From JAGNRR01 sp964612525 (GTDB lineage: Bacteria; Bacteroidota; Bacteroidia; Chitinophagales; Chitinophagaceae): DNA of 38,983 nucleotides. The stretch spans positions 1 through 38,983 of the forward strand of contig CAZTCQ010000007.1 in assembly GCA_964612525.1 (NCBI GenBank), given 5' to 3'. The first letter of the stretch is position 1. Each line of letters begins with the position of its first letter. The notes below the pieces were generated by a model. It was not told where the DNA came from. It saw only the letters and a program-made list of their open reading frames with translations, and made no database searches. Both the position numbers and the translations under genes were made by a program. This document shows positions 15,695 through 24,418 of this stretch, piece after piece.

Positions 15695-18106
15695 ATGGAA
15701 TTTCAAGGAGAACAATTAATATGGGGAAACATTGGACACCTCTGTGTTTTACTTTCATTCGTAGCCTCACTCATCGGTTGTGTGGCTTTTTTTTTATCTG
15801 AAAAATCAAAACTCATTGCCAACCAAAGCTATTGGTACAAACTAGGAAAGTCTAGTTTCTACGTGCACAGTGCTGCGGTTTTTGGTGTCTTTTTTATTCT
15901 CTTTTATCTCATTTTCAATCATCGATATGAGTATCACTATGTTTGGTCCCATTCTAATAATGAGCTCCCGTTTAAATATCTGCTCAGCTGTTTTTGGGAA
16001 GGACAAGAAGGAAGCTTTTTACTATGGCTGATTTGGCATAGCGTCCTAGGCATAATTTTCGTTTCTCGCAAAAAAACAAAGTGGAGCGCTGGTGTCATGT
16101 CCGTAGTGAGCTTAGCTCAATTTTTCTTGAGTATTTCTTTGTTAGGCTTGTTCTTCTTTGGTGAAAAAATTGGCAGCAGCCCCTTCGCATTATTACGACA
16201 TGAAATGGCCAATGCCCCTATTTTTCAACGTGCAGATTATCTTACTCTAATCAACGACGGAAATGGACTCAATCCACTGCTACAAAATTATTGGATGGTC
16301 ATTCACCCTCCGATTCTGTTTTTAGGATTTGCCTCTACCCTTTGGCCTTTTGCGTTTTCGATTGCTGCGCTCTGGAAAAATGATTATCAAGATTGGGTAA
16401 AACCGGTCATTCGCTGGTCGTTATTTAGTGGAATGATTCTTGGGACGGGCATTATCATGGGTGGTGCTTGGGCGTACGAAAGTTTAAATTTTGGAGGTTA
16501 TTGGGCCTGGGATCCGGTGGAAAATGCATCCTTAGTTCCATGGCTGGTTCTAATTGCCGGTTTGCACACCGTTGTGGTTTATAAGGCTACCGGTTACTCC
16601 TTGCGATCTACCTTATTTTTCTTCATTCTTAGTTTTGCATTGGTTTTGTACTCAACTTTTTTAACACGTACCGGAATTTTAGGCGACACCTCTGTTCATG
16701 CCTTCACTGGTGAAGGAAATTATTTGGGAGTTTACCTCTTACTATTTTTAGGTGTTTTCTTATTAGGAGGAATCGTTCTGTTTTTCATCCGTTATAAATC
16801 ATTACCAGATAAAAAGAAAGAGGAAGAAATAAGCAGCCGAGAATTTTGGATGTTTATTGGAGCCTTGGTGCTAATCATTTCTTCTGTTCAGATTACCTAC
16901 GCTACTTCCCTTCCTGTTTGGAATAAAATTTTTGGAACTAAGCTTGCGATTACTGACCCTGTAGCACATTACAATAGTATTCAAATTTGGTTTGCAGTTA
17001 CGCTTGCCTTGGGAACGGCAATTGTATATTTCTTAAAGTTCAAAAAAACGAGTTGGAACAAAGTCATAAAAAAACTAAGCATACCGTTGATAGCTTCTGT
17101 TGTTATAAGTGCTATGGTTATTTATTTTCAAGAATTATTTTCAGTGCCCGTTGCGATTTTAGCTTTTTGTAGTGTGTTCACCGTTATAGCAAATGGGTAT
17201 TACATTGCACAAAACAAAAAAGGAAATCTAATAAAATGGGGCGGCAACTTAGCGCACTTAGGTTTTGGGCTTATGTTGGTAGGGATTGTACTTTCATCAT
17301 ACAATAAAAACGTAATCTCTTTAAACACCTTAGGGGTGGAGCTTCCATTAGGAAAAGAATCGCCTGAGGAAAATGAGAAAGAAAGCCGTGAGAATGTATT
17401 ACTTTTTAGAGGGAAGCCCACAAAAATGGCCGACTATTGGGTGACTTATAAAGGAGATACCACCGTTGGTCCCAACCATTACTATCGTATCAACTATATT
17501 AAAAAAGAAAACGAGAAAGTAGTGGAAGAGTTTACCTTGGTTCCCAATGCTCAGCTAAATCCTAAAATGGGATTAGTAGCCAATCCTGACACAAAACACT
17601 ACTGGACAAAAGACGTTTTTACCTACTTGACCACTGCTATAGACAAATCCAAAATCAAGGATACGTCCACCTTTAAGTCTCGTAAAGTTCAGGTTGGAGA
17701 CAGTATTTATTTTGCCAATGGCGTAATGGTATTTCAAGGATTTGATCCAAAAATTAGTCACCCGAATTACAAGGCGCAAAAAGGCGATGTTGCGGTTTCC
17801 GCCAAACTAGCCATGATGGATTTACAAGGAAATCAAGCCAAGGCATCCCCTGTTTATTATATCAGAAACGGTAGCGAATTTAGAATAGTGGACACACTAA
17901 CTGATTTCGAATTGCAAGTGCGAATCGGTAAAATCATTCCAGAGGAAGAAGCTGTTGAAATAGAATATAAACAGCCGGAAGCATTGAATGACTACATCAC
18001 CATGAAAGCAATCGTTTTCCCGTATATCAATTTTCTCTGGCTAGGAGTTATCTTAATGATTTTAGGTTTCCTATTTAGCCTATTAAAGAGATTTAGCGAT
18101 AAATGA
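15695..18106 (+). CDS. ccmF: Haem lyase CcmF/CcsA-type cytochrome c biogenesis protein
   Basis: The 803-residue polytopic inner-membrane protein has about 14 hydrophobic segments. It contains the tryptophan-rich haem-handling motif GGYWAWDPVENASLVPWL, the preceding conserved stretch MVIHPPILFLGFASTLWPF, and the periplasmic LTRTGILGDTSVHAF segment, all diagnostic of CcmF. Near residues 510-760 there is a long soluble domain followed by a final membrane helix (INFLWLGVILMILGFLFSLL). It attaches haem delivered by CcmE to the CxxCH motifs of apocytochromes in the periplasm. The neighbouring ccmE has the unusual CxxxY ligand, so the pair probably co-evolved. The start is ATG. Confidence 0.95.
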   Translation: MEFQGEQLIWGNIGHLCVLLSFVASLIGCVAFFLSEKSKLIANQSYWYKLGKSSFYVHSAAVFGVFFILFYLIFNHRYEYHYVWSHSNNELPFKYLLSCFWEGQEGSFLLWLIWHSVLGIIFVSRKKTKWSAGVMSVVSLAQFFLSISLLGLFFFGEKIGSSPFALLRHEMANAPIFQRADYLTLINDGNGLNPLLQNYWMVIHPPILFLGFASTLWPFAFSIAALWKNDYQDWVKPVIRWSLFSGMILGTGIIMGGAWAYESLNFGGYWAWDPVENASLVPWLVLIAGLHTVVVYKATGYSLRSTLFFFILSFALVLYSTFLTRTGILGDTSVHAFTGEGNYLGVYLLLFLGVFLLGGIVLFFIRYKSLPDKKKEEEISSREFWMFIGALVLIISSVQITYATSLPVWNKIFGTKLAITDPVAHYNSIQIWFAVTLALGTAIVYFLKFKKTSWNKVIKKLSIPLIASVVISAMVIYFQELFSVPVAILAFCSVFTVIANGYYIAQNKKGNLIKWGGNLAHLGFGLMLVGIVLSSYNKNVISLNTLGVELPLGKESPEENEKESRENVLLFRGKPTKMADYWVTYKGDTTVGPNHYYRINYIKKENEKVVEEFTLVPNAQLNPKMGLVANPDTKHYWTKDVFTYLTTAIDKSKIKDTSTFKSRKVQVGDSIYFANGVMVFQGFDPKISHPNYKAQKGDVAVSAKLAMMDLQGNQAKASPVYYIRNGSEFRIVDTLTDFELQVRIGKIIPEEEAVEIEYKQPEALNDYITMKAIVFPYINFLWLGVILMILGFLFSLLKRFSDK

Positions 18107-18129
18107 TGACGTAGAATCGAAAAAAACTT

Positions 18130-18137
18130 TATATTTA
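18130..18137 (+). promoter_or_regulatory. Near-consensus -7 element (TATATTTA) before the EGF-like lipoprotein pair
   Basis: One mismatch to TAnnTTTG (final A), 19 bases before the ATG at 18157. It could make the lipoprotein pair independent of ccmF. Confidence 0.35.
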
Positions 18138-18156
18138 CTATACAATCTGCTTAAAT

Positions 18157-18714
18157 ATGAGAAAGGCTTTTAATTCAATCATTGCAATCGCTGCCCTAGC
18201 GATATTAAGCACCTTTACCTCCTGCGAACCCGAAGCTTGCGAATTAGTAAATTGCGCCTCTGGTGGTATTTGTGAAGAAGGGAGTTGCATTTGTCCTGTA
18301 GGTTTTGAAGGTATTTATTGCGAAACAGAAGCTAGAAAAAAGTTTATTGACAATGGTATTTATCAAGTTAACGAAAATGGAACTTTACAACCAGAAGCAC
18401 AATACAATACCAATATTGTTGCCGGACCTGAATCCAATGAAGTCTTATTAAAAAATGTGCGAAACGGTCAGTTTGATGGCTATGACGTATTAGCGAATGT
18501 AGCCTTAGATACTATTTGGATTCCTCTTCAAAATACTGGAAATGGCTATCGTATAGAAGGACGAGGAATTATCACAGAGACAAACCCAGTAGGGACTCAT
18601 TACTACGACGACGCTATTATAAAGCTGACCTACAAGGTAACTAACCTTACTGATAATTCAGTAGACCAATATGGTACCAACGGATCGCAACCCTCCGATT
18701 GGAGTAAAAATTAA
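18157..18714 (+). CDS. EGF-like-domain lipoprotein, copy 1
   Basis: The protein has 185 residues with a lipoprotein signal (hydrophobic IIAIAALAILSTF, lipobox FTSC, Cys 23). Immediately after the lipid anchor comes a complete EGF-like module with the six-cysteine order C-x4-C-x5-C-x4-C-x-C-x8-C (ACELVNCASGGICEEGSC, then ICPVGFEGIYC). A beta-rich domain of about 120 residues follows (FIDNGIYQVNENGTLQPE, NEVLLKNVRNGQFDGYDVLA). It is most likely on the outer membrane, with possible adhesion or calcium-binding roles, but no function is known. The following gene is a paralogue six bases downstream, so the pair arose by tandem duplication and is co-transcribed. Confidence 0.85.
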   Translation: MRKAFNSIIAIAALAILSTFTSCEPEACELVNCASGGICEEGSCICPVGFEGIYCETEARKKFIDNGIYQVNENGTLQPEAQYNTNIVAGPESNEVLLKNVRNGQFDGYDVLANVALDTIWIPLQNTGNGYRIEGRGIITETNPVGTHYYDDAIIKLTYKVTNLTDNSVDQYGTNGSQPSDWSKN

Positions 18715-18720
18715 TATTAC

Positions 18721-19275
18721 ATGAAAAGACATTACAACACTTTTATCTACGCCTTGGTAGCTGGTTTTTTGCTGTTCACCTCAAGTTGTAAACCCGATGA
18801 GTGCAAAAAAGTGAATTGTGCTTTTAGCAGCGTATGCCAAAATGGTAAATGCATCTGTGAAATTGGCTATGAGGGCGTGCAATGCGAAATAGCCTCACGA
18901 GATAAATTTGTTACGGACGGAACTTACCTAGTAAACGAAACAGGAAGCTTTACACCGCCCTCAAAATACACAGCGGTTATTGTAAATGGCCCTCGAAATC
19001 ATGAGGTTCTTATCAAAAACTTGCGCAATGGTATCTTGGCAGGTGAAGAAGTATTAGCCACCACTTCTAATGATACAATGATTATTCCTTCTCAAATAGT
19101 GAATAACCATAGAATTCAAGGAATGGGAATTATCAAAGGTAGAAGCGCTATTGTAGACAATCCATTTTTGAATGCAACGATTGAAATGACTTATTCTGTA
19201 ACCGATTTGAATACCAATATAAAAGACGAATATGGTGCCACAGAAAACACAACATCTTTCTGGGATAAAAACTAA
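18721..19275 (+). CDS. EGF-like-domain lipoprotein, copy 2
   Basis: This 184-residue paralogue of the preceding gene has the same layout: lipoprotein signal (YALVAGFLLFTSSC), EGF-like module with all six cysteines (ECKKVNCAFSSVCQNGKC, then ICEIGYEGVQC), and the C-terminal beta-rich domain (KFVTDGTYLVNETGSFTPP, NHEVLIKNLRNGILAGEEVL). The two copies share the domain order and many positions but have clearly diverged (for example QYGTNGSQPSDWSKN against EYGATENTTSFWDKN at the end), so the duplication is not recent. It starts six bases after copy 1 and is followed by a terminator shared with the convergent gene. Confidence 0.85.
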   Translation: MKRHYNTFIYALVAGFLLFTSSCKPDECKKVNCAFSSVCQNGKCICEIGYEGVQCEIASRDKFVTDGTYLVNETGSFTPPSKYTAVIVNGPRNHEVLIKNLRNGILAGEEVLATTSNDTMIIPSQIVNNHRIQGMGIIKGRSAIVDNPFLNATIEMTYSVTDLNTNIKDEYGATENTTSFWDKN

Positions 19276-19299
19276 GTAAAATTTATTTAAACAATAAGA

Positions 19300-19326
19300 G
19301 CCACTCGAATAGGGTGGTTTTTTATT
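19300..19326. terminator. Terminator between the EGF-like pair and the convergent methyltransferase gene
   Basis: Stem GCCACTC with GGGTGGT (one G-T pair), loop GAATA, followed by a T run on the plus strand. It lies just after the stop at 19275 and reaches the stop of the minus-strand gene. Confidence 0.75.
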
Positions 19327-20476
19327 TTACGAGCTTTGTTACAAATAAGGTGTCTGCTTGGCTCGACGTACCGTCTAAATACTCCTGTTCTTCTATTTTA
19401 AAACCCGTATGTTTCTGTAAAAATAAATTGATAACTTCTTCATTCTCCTTTGCAAAAACCGAGCAGGTAATGTACAAAATAACACCACTCTTTTTAAGAC
19501 GCGAGCTCGCATTTTCCAAAATGTCTAGTTGTCGTTTTTGAAAACGACCAATCTCTTTTTTCTCGAAAAAATAAAACTGCTCTGGTGTTCTCGCCCACGT
19601 GCCGCTGCCCGTGCAAGGAACATCGCAGATAATAAAATCAAAAAATCGATCTTCTAAAATTTGTAGCTCTTTAGCCTTATTAATATTCAGTTCAGCCACC
19701 ATCTCCGCCTCTAATCCATAGAGCTCAAATCGTTCTAGTAAGCTTCTTAGTATGGAAGCCCGAATATCGGTGACCGTAAGTTTCAGGTTTTTATGAGCAT
19801 CTAATAATAAAATACTCTTGCCGCCACTTCCGGCACAGCAATCCCACACTTCGTCAGTTTCGCCTAGAACCGGAAAATACTGCGCAGTTCGTTGCGAGTT
19901 TACATCTTGTACAACATAATCTCTTTCTGCTAGGAAGCTATGAAGCTTTATTTGCGGAGGGAATGCAAAAAGATTAGCGACTAGTTCTTCCCCTTCGTTT
20001 TCAGCAATTACTTTCTCGTAGTTTTGAGCGCTTTCATTTCTTAATCTGATATACACTCTAGGTTCAGTATAAAATGAATTCCTGTACTCTTCACTATTAA
20101 TTTTAGTAGAAATTTCATCTTGAGCTCGATAGGTTTCGCGCAATTCATAATTGGACCTTAGGAACTCTATTTTTTCTCTGAACGGTTTAGATACTAGGCC
20201 TTGCAAATCTGCAAAATCATCAGCAAACAAATCCGTACCTCCTTCACCGCTCAAGAAGAGATAAAAATAGACTCGCTGGCGCATCGAAAGGTGCCGATTT
20301 TCTCGACCCATTCGGTAGGCTCCGTATAAATAACTAGCAATACTTTTACGATCACGAGAGCCAAATTTTTTATTGCGTTTAAAAAATTTCTTTAAGTATA
20401 AATGTAAAGGCTCTTGACCTTTGTAAGCTTCGGCAATGGAGTTTGCCTGCTGAATGTGCTGTTCAATATATTTCAT
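19322..20476 (-). CDS. RsmB/NOP-family RNA (cytosine-C5) methyltransferase
   Basis: The protein has 384 residues. An N-terminal helical region (YIEQHIQQANSIAEAY, SRDRKSIASYLYGAYR) resembles the NusB-like part of this family. The catalytic domain has the SAM-binding motif DCCAGSGGKSILLLDAH, the motif IV cysteine in IICDVPCTGSGTWARTPEQ and the motif VI cysteine in LYITCSVFAKENE. Both cysteines expected for m5C chemistry (nucleophile TC and release PC) are present. The target is probably rRNA or tRNA; it cannot be assigned further. The ATG overlaps the stop of the upstream carboxylase gene by one base (TAATG), so the two are translationally coupled. Confidence 0.92.
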   Translation of the reverse strand: MKYIEQHIQQANSIAEAYKGQEPLHLYLKKFFKRNKKFGSRDRKSIASYLYGAYRMGRENRHLSMRQRVYFYLFLSGEGGTDLFADDFADLQGLVSKPFREKIEFLRSNYELRETYRAQDEISTKINSEEYRNSFYTEPRVYIRLRNESAQNYEKVIAENEGEELVANLFAFPPQIKLHSFLAERDYVVQDVNSQRTAQYFPVLGETDEVWDCCAGSGGKSILLLDAHKNLKLTVTDIRASILRSLLERFELYGLEAEMVAELNINKAKELQILEDRFFDFIICDVPCTGSGTWARTPEQFYFFEKKEIGRFQKRQLDILENASSRLKKSGVILYITCSVFAKENEEVINLFLQKHTGFKIEEQEYLDGTSSQADTLFVTKLVK

Positions 20477-22113
20477 TACACTTGAAAAACACCAACCTTA
20501 TGTTCTTCGATATTGGGGTTATTATTGGCAGCTTTTATTCCTTCGCTAATTACGTTTCGAGTTTCACCTGGATCAATAATTGCATCTACCCAAAGTCTGG
20601 CAGCGGCATAGTAGGGAGTCGTTTGCTTGGCATATTTATCCATAATCTCCTTCAGCATTTTCTTTTCAGTCTCCGGTTTAATAGTCTCTCCTTTTTTCTT
20701 CAAGGCCGCTACTTGTATTTGCAGCAACACCTTGGCAGCCTGCTCACCACCCATTACCGCTAACTTAGCATTCGGCCAAGCATAGATAAATCTTGGATCA
20801 TAGGCTTTACCACACATTGCATAATTACCGGCTCCATAGCTGTTTCCGATGATGATTGTGATTTTTGGCACTACGCTATTCGAAACCGCATTCACTAACT
20901 TGGCGCCATCCTTAATAATGCCTGCATGTTCACTTCGGCTACCCACCATAAAGCCAGTAACATCCTGTAAGAAGACTAAAGGAATTTTTTTCTGATTACA
21001 ATTCATAATGAAACGTGCTGCTTTGTCTGCACTGTCATTATAGATTACCCCGCCAATTTGTAGTTCCCCCTTGGCAGTTTTAATAATTTCTCTTTGATTG
21101 GCCACAATTCCTACTGCCCAACCATCAACGCGTGCGTAACCACACACTATTGTTTTACCGTAGGATTTTTTAAATTCATCGAACTGTCCGCCGTCCACAA
21201 TTTTATCAATTACCTCCCGCACATCATAGGGCTTAGAATTATCTGGGCTTACAATTCCATAGATTTTCTTGGGAGTTTTTGGTTTTTCAGATTCTATTCG
21301 GTCAAAACCTGCTGTGGGCTTTGCCCCCAACTTATCAATAATACGGCGCACCTGATCGAGGCATTCTTGCTCAGTTTTGCATTCATAATCAGCAATACCA
21401 CTTATCTCATTGTGCGTTTTAGAACCACCCAAGGTTTCAGAATCGACATTCTCGCCAATAGCAGCTTTTACCAAATAAGAACCTGCTAAATAAATAGACC
21501 CATTGCCTTCGACCATCAATGTTTCATCGCTCATAATCGGCAAATAAGCTCCGCCTGCTACACAACTTCCCATCACCGCGGCAATCTGAGTAATGCCCAT
21601 AGCGCTCATTTTGGCATTGTTTCTAAATACGCGTCCAAAGTGCTCTTTGTCTGGAAAAATTTCATCTTGCATGGGCAGAAAAACCCCTGCACTATCTACC
21701 AAGTAAATCACGGGTAAATGATTTTCCATGGCAATTTCTTGCATACGCAAATTCTTCTTGCCTGTCATTGGAAACCAAGCACCTGCTTTTACCGTATTGT
21801 CATTGGCAATAATCATGCATTGACGGCCGCTTACGTAACCTAAACCAGAGACAGTTCCTGCTGCCGGACAGCCACCATACTCTTCGTACATTCCATGGGC
21901 TGCAAAAGCTCCTAGCTCAGTAAAGGTAGAGCCTTTGTCTATCAAGTATTTTACTCGCTCCCGTGGGGATAGTTTTCCTTTAGCTTTATTTTTTTCTATG
22001 TACTTCTTACCTCCTCCTTCTTCTATTTTACTAAGCATCTTCTTAGTAGCGCTCCAAAGCAATTTCATTTTATCCTCATTTTTGTTAAATTGTAAATCTT
22101 GCTTTTTAGCCAT
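20476..22113 (-). CDS. Acyl-CoA carboxylase carboxyltransferase subunit, methylcrotonyl-CoA type
   Basis: This 545-residue biotin-dependent carboxyltransferase beta subunit moves CO2 from carboxybiotin to an acyl-CoA. Features include KGKLSPRERVKYLIDKGS, the acyl-CoA-binding GGCPAAGTVSGLGYVSGRQ and VMGSCVAGGAYLPIMSDE, and the biotin-binding IIGNSYGAGNYAMCGKAYD. The QDEIFPDKEHFGRVFRNNA pattern matches methylcrotonyl-CoA rather than propionyl-CoA carboxylases, suggesting leucine breakdown; this is an inference. The biotin carboxylase/carrier subunit is not in the window. The frame is open to 22206, but a TATTTTTG promoter element between the two starts favours ATG 22113 (MAKKQDLQ). The RNA methyltransferase gene overlaps by one base. 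Confidence 0.9.
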   Translation of the reverse strand: MAKKQDLQFNKNEDKMKLLWSATKKMLSKIEEGGGKKYIEKNKAKGKLSPRERVKYLIDKGSTFTELGAFAAHGMYEEYGGCPAAGTVSGLGYVSGRQCMIIANDNTVKAGAWFPMTGKKNLRMQEIAMENHLPVIYLVDSAGVFLPMQDEIFPDKEHFGRVFRNNAKMSAMGITQIAAVMGSCVAGGAYLPIMSDETLMVEGNGSIYLAGSYLVKAAIGENVDSETLGGSKTHNEISGIADYECKTEQECLDQVRRIIDKLGAKPTAGFDRIESEKPKTPKKIYGIVSPDNSKPYDVREVIDKIVDGGQFDEFKKSYGKTIVCGYARVDGWAVGIVANQREIIKTAKGELQIGGVIYNDSADKAARFIMNCNQKKIPLVFLQDVTGFMVGSRSEHAGIIKDGAKLVNAVSNSVVPKITIIIGNSYGAGNYAMCGKAYDPRFIYAWPNAKLAVMGGEQAAKVLLQIQVAALKKKGETIKPETEKKMLKEIMDKYAKQTTPYYAAARLWVDAIIDPGETRNVISEGIKAANNNPNIEEHKVGVFQV

Positions 22114-22136
22114 AAAATATCTGTTTAGAAAGAGTT

Positions 22137-22144
22137 CAAAAATA
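22137..22144 (-). promoter_or_regulatory. -7 promoter element (TATTTTTG) of the carboxylase gene
   Basis: Matches TAnnTTTG on the minus strand, 23 bases before the ATG at 22113. T-rich surroundings make a chance match more likely than for the other sites. Confidence 0.45.
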
Positions 22145-22345
22145 AGGTATTTATTAATTTTTATTGCTCTCAGGTAGATAGCTATTGATTTATTTTTTGA
22201 AGACACTTAAAACATAGAACCATTATCTTCCAGCAACAACACATTCCGCATTACTAGGTTTTGAGCCTGACAGTCATTATTTTTAATACTATTAAAATTC
22301 TCTTATTTAAATTTAGCGATTCTCTTGATAACCTATGAAATTAGC

Positions 22346-22783
22346 ATGATAAGAATAAAGCGGCTGATTATAAACTTTGTTTTACCCATATCGATTTTAC
22401 TATTTGGTACAATCACAAAATGGCAATACGTTGCAGTGATAGATGGTCCTAATGAATTTATTTACGGATTTCCCTTTAGTTTCATTTGCAGCGGTTGGCA
22501 CACCTCAATGTCTTTGCAAATATTTGTTTTAGAACTTTTCATGGACTTTTCCTTGTATTTCATTATCTGCTTGGCACTAACGATATTTTTTGACAGATAC
22601 TTGAAGCAAATGGCAATCCCCAAAATAGTTAAATACTTTTTTTACTGTAGTACCCTCTGCGCTTTAATCATTTTTGCAATTGTGCTTTCAAATTCAGAGA
22701 ATATTATAAAACTGAAAAAGGATTTTGATTATGAAGTAATCAAATGCGGATACAAGTTCATTTGGCAAAAAGATCAACGATAG
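22346..22783 (+). CDS. Hypothetical membrane protein, 145 aa
   Basis: The ATG at 22346 starts a 145-residue protein with an N-terminal hydrophobic segment (about residues 6-22), a polar loop (about 28-55) containing WQYVAVIDGPNEFIYGFPFS and a GWH motif, and further membrane helices at about 56-78 and 93-115, ending in a basic tail. An in-frame TTG at 22325 would add seven residues but has no support. I do not recognise the family and nothing around it suggests a role: it stands alone between a divergent carboxylase gene and a scaffold gap. Base composition is somewhat more A/T-rich than that of neighbouring genes. Confidence 0.6.
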   Translation: MIRIKRLIINFVLPISILLFGTITKWQYVAVIDGPNEFIYGFPFSFICSGWHTSMSLQIFVLELFMDFSLYFIICLALTIFFDRYLKQMAIPKIVKYFFYCSTLCALIIFAIVLSNSENIIKLKKDFDYEVIKCGYKFIWQKDQR

Positions 22784-22843
22784 TAAATAATAACTTGTAA
22801 GTCGCTGTAATCTGAACAAAGAATATAAGTAAATTTTTTAACG

Positions 22844-22898
22844 ATTTCTACCCTCTATTCTAGAGCTAAAACGCTTGTAGGATTTACATTTGAGCAGT
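22844..22898 (+). repeat. 55-base direct repeat, copy 1, flanking an N gap
   Basis: The 55 bases are identical to 22999-23053. Copy 1 ends exactly where the 100-N run begins. This is most simply an unmerged contig overlap, not biological duplication. Confidence 0.95.
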
Positions 22899-22998
22899 NN
22901 NNNNNNNNNNNNNNNNNNNNNNNNNNNNNNNNNNNNNNNNNNNNNNNNNNNNNNNNNNNNNNNNNNNNNNNNNNNNNNNNNNNNNNNNNNNNNNNNNN
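22899..22998. other. Assembly gap (100 N), probably artificial
   Basis: Exactly 100 N with identical 55-base sequence on both sides. The two contigs probably overlap, so no sequence may be missing here. Confidence 0.9.
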
Positions 22999-23053
22999 AT
23001 TTCTACCCTCTATTCTAGAGCTAAAACGCTTGTAGGATTTACATTTGAGCAGT
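22999..23053 (+). repeat. 55-base direct repeat, copy 2, flanking an N gap
   Basis: Identical to 22844-22898, beginning directly after the N run. It contains the aspartokinase promoter element and the first two bases of its GTG start codon. Confidence 0.95.
23040..23047 (+). promoter_or_regulatory. -7 promoter element (TACATTTG) of the aspartokinase gene
   Basis: Exact TAnnTTTG match ending 4 bases before the GTG start at 23052, predicting a leaderless or nearly leaderless mRNA. Confidence 0.65.
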
Positions 23054-24317
23054 GAAAGTTTTCAAATTTGGTGGTGCGTCTATTCAAAACGCAGAACGGG
23101 CTAGAAATGTGGCTCAGATAATTAAAAAGAATAACCAGGATCAACTTCTCGTGGTAATTTCAGCAATGGGAAAAACGACGAATGCCTTGGAAGAAATTGT
23201 GAATTTAGTTTTTGAAGATAAGAAGGAGGAATCAATACAAAGATTCGAGGAGTTAAAGGAAAACCATTTGAAATTTGCCAATGAATTATTGGAAAATGAT
23301 TTGGGAAGTTTGTTCGGGAAACTCAAGGAGATTTTTACGGAAATAGAATGGACACTCACAGAACCCATTGAGCGCGGCTACGCCTATTTTTATGATCAAA
23401 TCGTAAGTACCGGCGAACTGCTATCCACCTCTATAATTAGTTCATATTTAGGCAATCAAAACATTGCAAATCAATGGATTGATGCTAGAGATATAGTTAG
23501 AACCAACGGCACCTATCGTGATGCCAAAGTTGATTGGACCATTACGGAACAGCAGTTAAAAAAACAAATTGCACCGCTTCTTGAGGACCAAAAGTTAGTA
23601 TTAACACAAGGCTTCATAGGCGCCACTGACGAGAACAATTCTACCACCTTGGGCAGGGAAGGCTCTGATTTTTCCGCAGCAATCTTTGCATCTATATTGA
23701 AAGCTGATAGTGTTACAATATGGAAAGATGTCCCCTCACTTTTGAGCGCCGACCCCAAGCAGTTTGAGAATACAGTCCCTATCTCGGAGATAAGTTATCG
23801 CGAAACCATTGAAATGGCATTTTATGGCGCCCAGGTCATTCATCCTAAAACCCTGAAGCCATTGCACAATGCTGGGATTCCACTTTGGGTAAAATGCTTC
23901 TTGGACGATACGCTACCGGGCACTAAGGTTCATGCGCCAGATGATTACATCGCCTATCCGCCCATGATGGTTTGGAAAAAAAATCAGGTTTTGATAAGTC
24001 TGACTACGGCTGATTTATCTTTTATTACTGAAGGAAACTTGGCTAATTTGTATAGTATTTTCCACTCGCACAAAGCAAAGATGAATATTATTCAAAATGG
24101 CGCAATCGGCTTTGTCGCCTGCATTGACAATCGAGCAGAAAAAGTACAGAAACTGATAACCGAGCTCTCCGAAGAATATAAGGTCAAACACTCAGCCGGT
24201 TTAGACATTTTAACCATAAGGCACTACACCGAAGACTGTGAAAAAGATTTTGTAGTAGACAGAGATGTGCTACTAACTCAACAAACAAAAACAACTAAAA
24301 AATTTGTGTTGAAATAA
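23052..24317 (+). CDS. Aspartokinase
   Basis: Aspartokinase phosphorylates L-aspartate, the first step towards lysine, threonine and methionine. The protein has 421 residues, the monofunctional size, with no homoserine dehydrogenase fusion. The kinase domain starts KVFKFGGASIQNAERARNVA (KFGG motif), and continues with VVISAMGKTTNAL, STGELLSTSII, GREGSDFSAAIFA and WKDVPSLLSADPK. The remainder (about 300-421) is the ACT regulatory region (LISLTTADLSFITEGNLANL), probably the site of feedback inhibition. The start is GTG; no ATG occurs before the KFGG motif. The promoter element 4 bases upstream supports it. The first two bases of the start lie in the duplicated gap flank. Confidence 0.95.
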   Translation: MKVFKFGGASIQNAERARNVAQIIKKNNQDQLLVVISAMGKTTNALEEIVNLVFEDKKEESIQRFEELKENHLKFANELLENDLGSLFGKLKEIFTEIEWTLTEPIERGYAYFYDQIVSTGELLSTSIISSYLGNQNIANQWIDARDIVRTNGTYRDAKVDWTITEQQLKKQIAPLLEDQKLVLTQGFIGATDENNSTTLGREGSDFSAAIFASILKADSVTIWKDVPSLLSADPKQFENTVPISEISYRETIEMAFYGAQVIHPKTLKPLHNAGIPLWVKCFLDDTLPGTKVHAPDDYIAYPPMMVWKKNQVLISLTTADLSFITEGNLANLYSIFHSHKAKMNIIQNGAIGFVACIDNRAEKVQKLITELSEEYKVKHSAGLDILTIRHYTEDCEKDFVVDRDVLLTQQTKTTKKFVLK

Positions 24318-24405
24318 CCAACCTTTTTGGAAAAATCAACGTCATTAAGCATATGTGAGTGATGTACTCGTGTAAAGAGTCTTTTTCTAATTTATAAAAA
24401 AAACT

Positions 24406-24413
24406 TAACTTTA
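24406..24413 (+). promoter_or_regulatory. Near-consensus -7 element (TAACTTTA) of the FG-GAP protein gene
   Basis: One mismatch to TAnnTTTG (final A), 5 bases before the ATG at 24419, the same spacing as seen at other genes in this window. Confidence 0.45.
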
Positions 24414-24418
24414 ATAGT

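Noticed and set aside
22114..22206. 31-codon N-terminal extension of the carboxylase gene
   Set aside because: It is not part of the family, and a promoter-like element lies between the two starts.
22844..23053. 55-base direct repeat as a CRISPR unit, attachment site or target-site duplication
   Set aside because: Only two copies, exactly abutting an N placeholder; contig overlap explains it fully.
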